Assembly (NCBI GenBank): GCA_030549175.1
Contig: JAUKUA010000002.1
Coordinates: 5,146,001 to 5,210,000, forward strand
Direction of reading: 5' to 3'
Source: Lasiosphaeris hirsuta
Taxonomy: Eukaryota > Ascomycota > Sordariomycetes > Sordariales > Lasiosphaeriaceae
Length of the DNA stretch: 64,000 bases
Below, piece by piece: positions 1 through 10,235 of this stretch. The translations under genes and the position numbers were made by a program. Each line of letters starts with the position of its first letter. Within the stretch, counting starts at the first letter, position 1. The notes below the pieces were generated by a model that saw only the letters and a program-made list of their open reading frames with translations, was not told the origin of the DNA and searched no databases.

Positions 1-1861
1 CACGGCATGCTCCCTTCTCTCCGCCGCCCACAGCAGGGGCGTCCGGCCCCAGCGGTCGCGCGCGTTGGCGTCGGCGCCGCGGTCCAGTGCAAGCCGCGTG
101 AGCCTCTTGCTGCGGTTTTGGGTGTCCAGCGGGATCCAGCCGTCAGCGTCCTTGGCGCCCACATCGGCCCCGTGCTGCAGCAGTAGCCGCACCCATGGGC
201 TCGGAACCCCGCAGCGACGCCGCGTGGAGCGCCGTGAACCCATGCGCATCCCCGGCGCCCACGTCGCCACCGGCCTCGGCAAGCAGGATCCGCCTAACCT
301 CCTCCCGCGCTTCCTGCACGGCCCAGCGGAGCGCCGTCTGGCCCTGGGCGTTGCGCGCGTCAACGGCGGAACCCGCCGCCAGGAGCAGCCATGCGACGGG
401 GGATGCGCGATGGCCCAGTGGAAGGCCGCGTTGCCATAATGATCCTTGACGTTGATGTCGGCCCCGCGCTCGACAAGGGCGCGCACCGCATTTTCGTGCC
501 CGAGGAAAACCGCAAACGCCAGTGCCGTGCTACCGTCCTCGTCCTTCCAGTCGACTTGTGCGCCGCCGTCTCCGTCCAGGAGCATCCGGATCACCTTTTC
601 GTCCCCGACCTCAGCTGCGAGGATGAGGGCTTGGTTCATGTTCTTTTCGACTCGCTGCTGTGAGGCCCCCAAGCCACTGCCATGTACTACCGCACCGCAA
701 CTTTAGAGCTCTCAGCAGTATCTCAGCTAGCTCCCGGTGCCCGCCCATTATGGCCTAGTGAATCACCGCTGCGTCGTGCCCGAGCGCCCTCCAGCAGTAG
801 TATGCCGCGTACCTTTTCTCCCCAAGCAAAGTTAGCGAGTAAAACGCGTAGCTCAATCCTCTGAGTATAGTCCGGGAAGCTGTGATCACTTACGTGGAGA
901 AGGCTAAGGCCATAGGGGTCCGCATCGTTGACCGATGCGCGCCCTGAGAGGAAGAGCTTCCTGGCTCCCATCTATATCGCCTTCCTGAACACAGATAAGG
1001 ATCTGTAAATTGTACGGGATAGTGCGGCGGGTGCGCACGCTGATCATTCGCTGACGAGGTACTACCGGATTGCTGAGTAGTTTTCAAGGTTTGCTCTCAT
1101 TCGGGCCCCCTGGACTTGTTTGAGCAGATCTTTGGCCTCGAAAAACCTCTCCGACTGGCGTTCTATGAGCAAAGCATGACAACGCCGCACTGCCGCATCC
1201 AACTTTATCTCCAGCTATGATATGTGCTGTCCATTTCGCGCACTCGATTTTCTAGGTAAAGCCCCAAGCTAGAAAAATCTCGCTTGCTCCCCGCCGGGCA
1301 TCTCAGCAAGACGCTCCCCTCGTGTACTTGCATTATCGCCAAAGCAATGACGTTGCAAATTGTTGTCTTCTGAGTCCGTAGCCTCTCCCTCGATTTCTCC
1401 GCTTGGCCGGCATGTCGAAGCCACGGAATCCTCTTGACCTTGGTCTCCGTGTCTCCTGCTTGTTGGTGTTCTTTACCAACTTTAGCGACCAGCGCCTCAA
1501 TCTCGGTCACAATCTGCTCTCCTCTCAGCCTCATCATGTTCACTTCCTCTGCTTGGCGACGGCCAATTTCATTCGTATAGTAGTGATGAGCTAGTATTCG
1601 TCGATGCATGCGGTGCGGAGGGCCCTGCGAGACAGGACTCTCCGGCTCGATAGACTAACGCCATTCCTAGTCCAGACTCCCGGAAATCCTGCCCTCGGGG
1701 ACCGACGTTATTGGCGCCCCCTCGAGAACTTCTGTCGTGGTACGGAGCTCGCTTAGAGAGTCCGCTGTCGCCTGCTGGACCCCGAGGAGTTGGCGCACCA
1801 TGTCGGACATCTCCCTTGAGCCGGCCGTGACCTGCCGCTGTTTTGTTATATAATATGACAC
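1..1861 (-). pseudogene. Ankyrin-repeat protein gene, degraded, 3' end off the window
   Basis: Read on the minus strand, 639-1 encodes ankyrin repeats starting MNQALILAAEVGDEKVI, with later motifs such as RDRWGRTPLLWAAERREHAV at the window edge. Upstream, 971-723 encodes KLFLSGRASVNDADPYGLSLLHVS, the pre-ankyrin segment seen in many fungal ankyrin proteins. Positions 1609-1205 and 1861-1667 encode charged, coiled-coil-like stretches resembling the N-terminal part of fungal STAND/ankyrin proteins. The gene is broken: an in-frame TAG sits just before MGARKLF (about 972-974), and frames change between the pieces. Inside the repeats the reading frame is lost near 398-402 and regained near 192-195. 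Such proteins are usually protein-interaction or NLR-like molecules; the function here is unknown. Ankyrin identity is sure. The assignment of the upstream pieces to the same gene is inferred from order and strand. Confidence 0.75.
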
Positions 1862-2178
1862 TGTCCCTGTTACTGCCGCGGCTTCTTCTCCGGATCCAGA
1901 GGGCTTTGTATAGTCTCGATGCCCAAGAGCTTAGAGACCACGAATGGAAAGAGAGAAAAAAAACTAGTTATGAAATGAAATCACCAAAAGTCATCATAAG
2001 AAGGGGCCATCGAGGTAAGGAGAATAGCTGCTGAATTTCATGAACTCTATGCTCCTACTAAACCCACCCAAGTCAATGTTCATGCTCCCAAGCTCCTCCC
2101 ATGCTTCCCCCAAACTCCAGTTCATGTCAGTCCATCTAGGTGGGTGACTTGTGTGGTAGGTGTCCCCCTCTACTTGTC
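1862..2178. other. Intergenic, no feature seen
   Basis: No convincing ORF, RNA gene or repeat was seen between the ankyrin relic and the repeat-rich membrane ORF. Confidence 0.5.
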
Positions 2179-2940
2179 CTAAATGATGGTGACGAGCCAC
2201 GCGGTAACAATGACCATGACTATGGTGAGGTTTAGGCTTATCACGGCGAGGTCTTTGAAAGCCGCAAATACCTGCTCGGGGATCTTAATCACTGCCATGA
2301 TAATCATAGCATCTTTCTCGATGGCCGTTAGAGCGACCTTCTCGACGACCTCGATGGCTGTCAGGGCGACCTTCTCGACGACTTTGATGACTGTCAGGGC
2401 GACCTTCTCGACGACCTCGATGACCATGGTGACCGTGGGGACTTTCTCAAGGGCGGCCCTGATAACCTCGATGGCTGTCAGGGCGACTTTCTCAAGAGCG
2501 GCAATAAAAGCAGGGACAGCCCCAAGCACCGTGACAGTCAACAAGAGGAGCGTATTCAGCCCATGTTTACCATGGGCGCGGAGCTTGTTGGAAGCGAAGG
2601 CGATTCCTATAAAGTATTAGCAAGTCGAACCGTGATAGGGAAGTAAAACATTACCTTGTTTAGGCGTCTTGGCGAATAGATATGCGCAGAGAGTCGCGGG
2701 AGAGTCGAATGCAAATATGCAGAGATTTGTGGAGTCGGATGCAAATACATAGAGAGCTGCGTGAGAATCGAATGCGACAAATGTGCAGAGAGTTACGAGA
2801 AGGATGGTAGGGAAGGGCAAGTAGAATACGAATATGCAGAGACTCGCTAGAGGGATGGTAAGAAGGAAGGGCAGGTAGAATACGAATTCGCAGAGAATCG
2901 CGAGAGAGATGGCGCGGAAGAGGAAGATGGAGAGGGTAAA
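2179..2940 (-). CDS. Hypothetical membrane protein with hydrophobic and 11-residue helical repeats; 5' end unclear
   Basis: Two exons fit well: one ending at 2655 and one at 2606-2179. The 48-nt intron (2607-2654) has a GTAATG donor, a TGCTAAT branch and a TATAG acceptor, and keeps the frame. Exon 1 is very hydrophobic and repeats units like LCIFVFYLPFPTILL and LCIFAFDSPATLC. Exon 2 has another hydrophobic segment (NTLLLLTVTVLGAVPAFI), then tandem 11-residue units EVVEKVALTAI, and ends in a hydrophobic C-terminus (LTIVMVIVTAWLVTII). No ATG was found in frame upstream before a TGA near 2945, so the start may be lost or lie in another exon. The family is not recognised. It could be a membrane-associated helical protein or a decayed gene whose minisatellites happen to stay open. 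Confidence 0.4.
2325..2500. repeat. 33-bp minisatellite coding 11-residue units
   Basis: On the plus strand the unit is about gctgtcagggcgaccttctc plus 13 more bases, 33 bp in all. About three near-perfect copies are followed by one diverged and one partial copy. The unit length is a multiple of three, so the minus-strand frame stays open. Confidence 0.8.
2680..2930. repeat. Diverged tandem repeat within the hydrophobic exon
   Basis: Units containing gcagaga-tcg-gagag and gaatacgaat/gaatgcaaat recur irregularly about every 30-60 bp. They underlie the repeated hydrophobic peptide LCxFxF on the minus strand. Confidence 0.6.
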
Positions 2941-3838
2941 CAGAGATCACATCTTGAAGATCTGAGGGTGGGATTATTTTTTTTTCCGACTGGGTTGGGG
3001 TGCGGCTTGGGGTGCGGCTCGTGAAGTTGGCGAGTTGCGGTTTTGTAGTCGCGGCTTGTGAACTTGGAGTCATGGCTGCGGCTGGAGCCGCAAAGAAAAC
3101 AAATGCCCCACCCCATACACGATCACGTGTTATCAACAAGAATAAAAGATGCACTGTGGCCTTTTCTTGGTCTTGATTATGCCAGAATGAGTTGCTGACA
3201 AAAGTCGATCAATTCTTTTGTGTACCTCAGCTACCTCTCTCCCCTACCAACATGGCGGCGGCGGCAGATTCCATAGCTGCTCTCAACACCGTCCCTTCCA
3301 TCGACAAGCTCCCACTCCTCCTCTCTCCCTTCATATCTCTCCTGAGTCCTTGCCATCATCCCCAGACAGACTACAGGGATATACTCTGAGCTGAAATGCG
3401 GGAGCCTGTACTCGTATTGACGGCTAATGATGGTGCGACAGAAGACAAGATGCCACCGATCCCACGAGCTTGCCGATGGCAGCTGGCGCAGAGGAGAGAT
3501 ATCCTCGAGTAAATAGGTATTCTCCCTTACCAGGCGTTATATTGAGGTTTGGTGTTGAAGTCGGCCATTTCGTTTAGGGCTGTTTTCTTTCCGTCTCATT
3601 CCTTGGCATTTCCATTTGTCTAGATGAAGAGAAAGAGAGAGTGTGACTGCTCTGCTCATGGCTCCTTCTAACAAACCCACACACATTAATTCCTTCCAGA
3701 TTTCTTTAATAGAATGCCTTTTTTTTTTTGTGCTTAGAATTGTGGTAGAGACTATGTGATTGACAAATGTCATTAATAATAATATCTCATTACATCCAAG
3801 AAAATGGCTTTTTCTCTTGGTTATATATGATTAGACAT
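2941..3838. other. Intergenic, left of the proposed inversion breakpoint
   Basis: No gene is recognised. The last part before 3840 is AT-rich (for example the T run near 3720 and ttatatatgattag near 3820) and changes abruptly to GC-rich coding sequence at about 3840, where the hydrolase 3' half begins. Confidence 0.5.
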
Positions 3839-3839
3839 G

Positions 3840-5034
3840 TAGTTGCCGCCGCCGACCGCACGCCCGGTTATTCCAACATGGCCTTCCAGTTCCTCGCCTA
3901 CGCCGCCGAGAACATCACCGGGACGCCCTTCCCCGAGCTGGTGATAAGCCAGCTGATCAAACCCCTGAACCTCACCCGGACGTATCTCACCAACCCCGGC
4001 AGCGCCTTTCCCAACTCGGTCATCATTGACGGCTGGGACCTCGATTTTGGCGACGAAGCCCCGTAAGTAACGTTCCCCCAAGACACCCCCCAAAACGACC
4101 GAGACAGTGACCTAGAGAACAAAAAAACACCTACCAGAATGGGGGGCTACGCGATGGCGTCGCTCGGCCGCCCTTGGGAAATCCTGCGGCGTGACGTGCC
4201 TGTGTCACCTGGGTCGAGGACGACGCGGGTCGTGGATCTGTACACGAGACAGGGTGGCGGCACGGCGTACACGAGCTTGATTGCGCTGTCGCCGGACTAT
4301 GGGGTTGGCCTATCGCTGCTGACGGCAGGCCCGGTGCCGGAGGATTTCCACGTCATCAAGAAGTCGTGGAGCGACGCCTTCTTGCCAGCGCTGGAGGAGG
4401 TACGTCTTGGAGAGAGTCCTTCTTGCCTGGCCCCCTTTCCTGTATTCCATGCATGCATGCGCCGCTGATTCCGAGACCGGCCGACCACCAGGCATCTCGC
4501 GAGCAAGCCTCCGTCAACTTTGTTGGCAAGTACGTCCTCTCGGACAACTCCACCGCAACCGTCGGCCTGTTGTCCGACGAGCCCGGCCTATTCCTGTCGG
4601 AGATGCACAGCGAGAACACAGACTTCCTCGCCCTCATCGGCACCGTCCTGACTGCCTTGTCTGGAAAGGCACCCGAGAAGGGGTTCGGAGCGTTTCTGTA
4701 TCCCACGGGCTTGGTAACGCCTCTTTTTTTTTTCTCTTCTTGTTTTCGCCTTGGTGTTGTATGTGCGTGTGTTTATGTGTGTGTGTGTGTGTGTGTGTAT
4801 GTGTGTGTGGCTGACAGCTGCGGCGAACAGGTGGAAAAGAACAGGGTCGCGTTTCGCGCCATCTACAGCGCGCCGGGAAAGACGGTGCTCGAGGACTGTG
4901 GGAGCTGGGCTGAGGAGGACCGTATCCGCTATGGCGGGTACCCCGGGGACTTGTTCATCTTCCATCTTGGCGAGAATGGAATGGCAACGGGCCTGGAGGT
5001 GCCGGTTGCCGACCGGACGATGCTGAGGGCTTGA
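3840..5034 (+). pseudogene. 3' half of a beta-lactamase-like serine hydrolase gene, separated from its 5' half
   Basis: Four exons join in frame: about 3840-4062, 4138-4399, 4492-4713 and 4831-5034 (stop TGA). Donors are GTAAGT, GTACGT and GTAACG; acceptors are ACCAG, ACCAG and AACAG. The protein begins RTPGYSNMAFQFLAYAAENI, where Y-S-N is the second catalytic motif of the class C beta-lactamase / penicillin-binding fold. It continues with LIKPLNLTRTYL and a C-terminal domain ending VADRTMLRA. No promoter, start codon, signal peptide or SxxK motif precedes it; the sequence just upstream is AT-rich and unrelated. No internal stop or frameshift is seen, which suggests recent separation. The missing 5' part matches the minus-strand piece at 16.85-17.67 kb. 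Fungal homologues are mostly secreted or secondary-metabolism-associated hydrolases of unknown substrate. Confidence 0.85.
4764..4810. repeat. (TG)n microsatellite in an intron
   Basis: A run of mostly TG dinucleotides lies in the last intron (4714-4830) of the split hydrolase gene. Confidence 0.85.
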
Positions 5035-5570
5035 GAAACGAGGTGTACACCCAAATTGTATTCCTATCATCCCTGCGGCGGTGCAAGTTCATGACTCTCA
5101 ACAAGTCTTCTTTTGAAACAGTATTTTGTAGTAGCCTTGATAAGTTGTCTGTACATGTGCGACTTTTTGATATAGAGTATCTACATTTATGTGACCAACT
5201 CCTTTGGTGTTTTGAAGCGTGCTGTCGCTAGCGGTTGCAGGCTGGTCAGCTGAATCTCCTTGGACACGCGGGTGTCCCATTTCACGGTATCCTGGGAGGC
5301 CATTCGGGAGTAACCATGGTACGCAGGCGGCAGAGCTACACGCGCCTCATCTAGCCGCTTTCACGGGGCAGCATCAACTTTGGACAAGGTTCACCTTGAG
5401 CGAATTAGCGATGTCCCCAATGACGAGTCTTACCAACAGACTTGGTGTGACACAGCTCATAGCGGCGTGTGGGGATATTCTTTCTATCTACACTAGGTAG
5501 GTAGGTCTTGTTGCCAGAAGCATGATCGAAGGAGCAGGCTCCTCCTCACTCACCCGACCCCTCGACAACG
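5035..5570. other. Downstream of the hydrolase half, no gene seen
   Basis: Open frames here are short and have no recognisable family or splice structure. Nothing else was seen. Confidence 0.5.
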
Positions 5571-5842
5571 AGTAAGCTCTTTTTTTTTCTTCCTATAACC
5601 CCATACCCTAACTCTAACTTCTGATATTAGGGCCAATAACCGTCCTGCCAATATCACCATCCTATATGCTAACCGTCCTCTCTGCCGCCCTTTCTGTTCT
5701 CCAGGGTGACCGCCATCGTTTCCAGTTGGAGGAGGATAGTAGCGCTTTCGTGGGTGGTGGAAATAGCACCAAGCCTGGCGCCGGTGGCGGTGGTGGCAAG
5801 CGGTCCTTTTCGACTCTTGTAGGTAGAAAGGTGTTGTCTTAA
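5571..5842 (+). pseudogene. Relic copy A of an unknown gene (RPANITI family)
   Basis: After an intron-like T/C-rich stretch ending in TATTAG near 5630, the frame reads ANNRPANITILYANRPL and soon meets a stop. About 100 bp later another frame reads GGGNSTKPGAGGGGGKRSFSTL. Both pieces match the order seen at 8.94-9.16 kb (ASRRPANITIPYAEIL, then AGGKRPLSTL). This looks like a frameshifted partial copy of that gene. The family is not recognised. Confidence 0.45.
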
Positions 5843-7065
5843 AGGCTAGGATCATGGATAGTTTAATACACTCGTGCGATTTCCCACCAAAAAAAGTGAG
5901 GCCCAACTGTGACTCTTAGCTGTGCACTCTACTGTGGATTCTTCTATGTGTTCTTGGTGATACTCCTGATTGCTCTTCTTTTCCACCTGTTCTGCACCTT
6001 ATGGTCCCGCCGTGCCCAGAACAAAATAAAACACACAAGACTGGCAACCCTGCAGCAGGGAGGCCCAGTCGATTTCTCCGTGTGGCTGCCTTGGCACAGG
6101 GATCTGCAGCCATGCCGGGCCTGGCTGTGGTCCTGGGCCGAGCCGTGTGACGCTTGACAGCGCCTTTTCACTTCTTCCAAACCACACCACACAGCGTTCA
6201 TAATCGGGACACTGAGATCATTATGGCTGACCACAGCAGGGGATGTTATCATTGTCTACCAGAGCACTGGGCGCGGGCTGGATCATGAGCAGGAGGCTCC
6301 GCTTCTTGAAGAAAAAAAAAGAAAAAGAAGAAAAAAGAATACTACAATACACACTGCGTTGGGAACTTTCCAGAAGATACTCTTATTATGAAGGGAAAGC
6401 CGCTCTTCTTGGCGATGGGCTTCGTGGTCAACCGTTGGTTCCTCCGCTGCCCACTGACTTTCCTCCACCTTTTTCGGCGTTGAGTGATCTTCTAGGAGAG
6501 GGCCGAGAAGGGTAAGGGTCCTCGACCGTTTGGTTGACCCACGACAAACGACTTGTTTGATGAACTCATCACACTAGCAGCGGGATATATGGGCACTTGT
6601 CGTCGATCTCTACAAAGTTCTCGGCGGGCGGGCTCTGAAAACTTTTTGTTTGCCTTCCAGTCCTGTGGCGTCATGTGACATCTGTGCACGCTGTGCTTAA
6701 AAACTTTCTCCACCACAGAACACAGTGTTTTACAGAAATTCACACGCCTTTACCATCACCAACACCGTGTTTTGCAGAGATCCGCACGGTGTCGACATTC
6801 CACAACCCCCCCCCCCCTCCCAAAGGTGAGCATTCCCCTCCATCACACAACTTATCCCATTGTCCTCTCTTCCACATCTACCCAGCTCCATCACCCCACT
6901 ATCGTGCTGTCTTCTCTTCGACATACATAATGGCAATGAAAATTAATACCGTCCATGGAGTAGTCACTCTTCCCGTCGGGCTTTTGCCAACGCCACAGGA
7001 TGTATGCCTACACACTTTACTTGCTTTTGGCTTTGTATTGCATCACTAACTAAGAGCAGCTAATA
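5843..7065. other. No supported gene; A, C and T homopolymers
   Basis: The stretch contains A-rich sequence near 6310-6350 and a 12-C run at 6806-6817. Open frames are short and inconsistent on both strands. Confidence 0.45.
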
Positions 7066-7533
7066 ATGGCTGGGGAATTCTCATCCATTTTCTCGGGGGT
7101 TAGCGCCATCGCCCAAATTTACCTTGTCTCGCGTATCGAGTCGCTTCTTGGCCGGTAGGGCCGGCCGATCGCACTCATCGCTTCGGGCTTGGGTCTATTT
7201 CGTTTTGTCGCTTGGCCTATCCTCAAACTCAAATACCACCGGGTAAAAAATCCTCATGTACAAATTAGATAAATGCTACGAGGGTAGACTAACAACTGCT
7301 AGGGTATTACAAGGATGAAGGCCGAGAGCCGCGAGAACATCGCAAAGATGGAGGCCGAGAGCCGCGAGAACATTGCAAAGATGGAGGCCGAGAGCCGCGG
7401 CAATGTTGCAAGGATGCAACTCATTGGAGCCATAACAACATCTAACATGTTGCCTGAGGAACGCATCGAAGCTTTCCGGGTCATTGGTCATCATCCTACC
7501 CCCGCTCTTCTCGAGATGCCCACTCATCACTAG
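7066..7533 (+). pseudogene. Small one-membrane-span protein with 11-residue helical repeats; one in-frame TAG
   Basis: Exon 1 is 7066-7242 and exon 2 is 7303-7533, joined by a 60-nt intron (GTAAAA donor, GACTAAC branch, GCTAG acceptor) in phase 0. Exon 1 starts MAGEFSSIFSGVSAIAQIYL and includes the hydrophobic span IALIASGLGLFRFVAWPIL followed by basic residues. Exon 2 has three tandem copies of the 11-mer MEAESRENIAK, then a short tail ending LEMPTHH. Codon 31 is TAG (7156-7158), so the chain is interrupted between the N-terminal segment and the membrane span. This may be a mutation, or a second intron that I could not define. The layout resembles the ORF at 29.4 kb. Function unknown. Confidence 0.5.
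7315..7413 (+). repeat. 33-bp tandem repeat, three copies
   Basis: Units start at 7315, 7348 and 7381. The first two differ by a few bases and the third is more diverged. Each encodes an 11-residue helix unit rich in E, K and A. Confidence 0.9.
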
Positions 7534-8269
7534 TTGGGTTTGCCCTTTTTTTTCTTTTTTTTTCTTTTTTTTCGCAGTCAACCTGCGGAAAGAGATATTC
7601 GCCCAAGCAGAAATTGACCGAGATCTTCAGATAGGATTAATGACAGTCCGAGAGAACCCGGTCGCCGAGATGGCCTATAAGAATCAATCATTCTGGGCTG
7701 CTCTGAGGGTGTGTGTTCTATCCTGTAACACACACTTGGGTCGGATCAACTGGGTCGTAGGTGAGGGGGTGGATATGTGTAGACTAGAAAATACATCTCT
7801 TCAGCCCTCTGTCGTCCGTATTCACGTTAGTCACGTCCTAGATAGATTTTGATCAACCTAGCGACAGTACATAAAGATGCGGCTTTATCAGCGTGCCTGG
7901 CACTAAATAGCACGTGGCGCTAGTCTGTTGTCAGATAAGCCATGGGCAACCGAGACAGGTGTTTACAGCCAGCTGCGCAAGGTTCTGCTTTGTGTCGTCG
8001 TGCTCAAACAATCTTTTCCTTACCATAGCCTTCCCACTTGTACTTTTCTTCTTCTCCAAAAACTGTGCCTTTGACATTGCATGTCTCTCCATTCCTTACC
8101 AAACAACCTTGGAGGGAAAAAAATTGCGCCTTTTTTGAATCAGACCAAGGCATCATGGTAAGTCTCTTGTATCGCTACAAGGCCAACATGGTAGCTAAAG
8201 ACAGAGAAACATATATAAAAAAAAACCAGGCGGCCCCCATACGTTGCCCTCGTCCCTTCTTGGCCGGCC
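7534..8269. other. No supported gene
   Basis: Poly-T runs lie near 7549-7572. No recognisable protein was found on either strand. Confidence 0.45.
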
Positions 8270-8309
8270 TTGATCTGGACAAGTTCTCGCTGCCCTGTAT
8301 CGCTTCCAG

Positions 8310-9194
8310 GTGGCACCACCATCAGCTCGCGATAAACCCCACCACTTCGAGTTCACCATTTACCGCAACGACCACCATCGTATCGACAACGGCTTCCCCG
8401 AGCTACGTAAGCTCGCCACTACCATCGGCCGTGGCACTGGTATAATTTGGGAGATACCTTTTGTGAGTAATAAGCTAGTATGACTCTTTATTAATGATAG
8501 TAAATACCTGACGGTGCGCTTCCTACAGGAGTTCGACCCATCAACTGGAAAGCTTTGCCACTATGGCTGCTCACCACTATGCCCGGACCAAGGTCGATAT
8601 CGCCGTTGATACCTCCTACCTTGTACGCGGCGGCCTGAGATCCCTTTGTCAGCTTCCCACACCCATCGGTCCCCTGGCTCTTCTCCCAAAACTCTTGTCT
8701 CGATCTTTACCATGGTGGATGGTGTCGTCAGAACGGTCGTCCAACGGGAGCCGCTCTCTACCCCAGGTGGTAAGATCCAACTGTGGCTGTCGGACCTAGT
8801 TGAGGATAACGAGGGTCTCTCAAAGGAGTTTGTTCGGCCTTTGTACGTCTGGTACGTTCTTTTTTTCTCATCTGGTGTCCCCATGATTTGGGGGGTTTTT
8901 TTTTTTTTTTTTTTTTTTGCCCACTTCCTCTAACTTTTGGCATTAAAGGCTAGTCGCCGTCCAGCCAACATCACCATTCCATACGCCGAAATTCTCTCGT
9001 CTGCCCAGAAAGCGTTCCGCACCACCAAGCAGGCATATGGCAACCCGAGCACCAACACAACCAAGGCCGCTGCGCTCGGCTTCGCTAAGGCCGGTTTTGC
9101 CAAGCCCGCCGGTGGCAAGCGGCCCCTGTCCACGCTTGCGAGGGGACATGCTAAGTGGCCAAGCGTTGCTTATTTGGGGAGAGAGAAAGAATAG
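8310..9194 (+). pseudogene. Unknown gene, copy B (RPANITI family), probably decayed
   Basis: An exon at about 8310-8463 reads HHFEFTIYRNDHHRIDNGF and on to GTGIIWEIPF, followed by a GTGAGT intron ending CTACAG near 8528. The next exon starts EFDPSTGKLCHYGC and then loses frame. A shifted frame reads FTMVDGVVRTVVQREPLS and LWLSDLVEDNEGLSKEFVRP to about 8851. After a second intron-like stretch with a 20+ T run (8899-8920), the frame reads ASRRPANITIPYAEILSS and on to GGKRPLSTL, ending at 9194. Exon-intron structure and residue choice look genuine, but at least one frameshift or stop breaks it. No family is recognised. The 3' part is duplicated at 5.6 kb. Confidence 0.45.
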
Positions 9195-10110
9195 CGATAC
9201 TAGGTACTCTTCCCCTCGTGGACGAGGTTGCATGTAGGGCCCCCCTTATCCTCTACGACTGGTCTCACCTTGCACAAGGACAAAGTATCTTGCCGTGTGC
9301 CGCAGGGTGTCTCGCCTCACAATCTGGCGACCACGGCGCGTTCATCCAATGGGGAAAGGGGGTAGTTCTAGCCATCCACTCCTCCTCCCCCCATATGACG
9401 CTTCGCGCGGCATTCCTGGACCCAAAGCAAGGCAGGGCCTCCTCAACCAGACCGAATCCAGCCCGCATGGGCCGCACTTTCAAGGCAGGGGTTCGTTCGT
9501 CGACGGTTGGTTCTTTTGGCAAGGCTGTGTGGCCTGCAGATGCAGTGGCGGCAGTTGCCTCTTCGGCCTCGGGGGCTTGGCACGTAAAAGCCCATGGGGC
9601 ACCGAAACGACAATGAATCGCTTCGAGGTTGGCAAATAATCATCGTTGTAGTCTGAGGCACACACGACATTCTTTATCAGATCTTTGATTCTGTGATGTA
9701 TGAAGCTCTCGAATGCAAAAATCCGCTATTTCGCTGTAGGAGCATTCAAGGTGCACCGCTATGAACATCAGTGGGCTTGTAATGTGGGTAACGCAAAACC
9801 CCAGTGTGATTCAGGGTGGGTGTACGTTCCAGGGCAGGTATCGCATCTTCATGTGGCGGGTGGCCCTGAAATAGTATAGTATAATAAGAGGCCCTCTATA
9901 ATAATACGGCGCGGTACCATACTGCAGCATGCGGCGGCTCTTTCTCGATTTTGGGCGTGAAACTGCTGCCCGCTTTTCCCCCCGTTCTGACACCTCCAGA
10001 TTCTCCGCGCTTCGCTGTGTCGTTTGTTAACTTGGTCTCGACTTTCTCATGCGTTCCAAGTTCTGCTCGGATTGTTCTGGTAAAACGTGGAGCACATTTT
10101 TTTGACATCA
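9195..10110. other. No recognised gene
   Basis: A 153-codon plus-strand frame (9155-9616) overlaps the end of copy B but has no recognisable domain, promoter or splice sites. It is not called as a gene. Confidence 0.4.
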
Positions 10111-10235
10111 TGGCCGACAAAATTGATCTCCTCAATTCGACGGCCCTAGATCTTCGCGGAGCTGGCCTTTCCATTGAAGGCCCTCTCGAGTTGCTGACGG
10201 TGGAGGAGATAAGCGGAGGTGGAGCAAGGCGCTAG
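10110..10235 (+). other. Short ORF, possible gene start fragment
   Basis: An ATG in good context (atcATGGCC) opens 41 codons, beginning MADKIDLLNSTALDLRGAGL and ending in GGGARR. The composition is protein-like, but nothing downstream continues it. It could be the 5' end of a truncated gene. Not recognised. Confidence 0.25.

Noticed and set aside
5600..5625. Telomere-like CCCTAACTCTAACTT
   Set aside because: The units are degenerate and too few; better explained as an intron-like pyrimidine-rich stretch.
9155..9616. 153-codon plus-strand open frame
   Set aside because: No family, and it overlaps the end of the unknown copy B gene in another frame.
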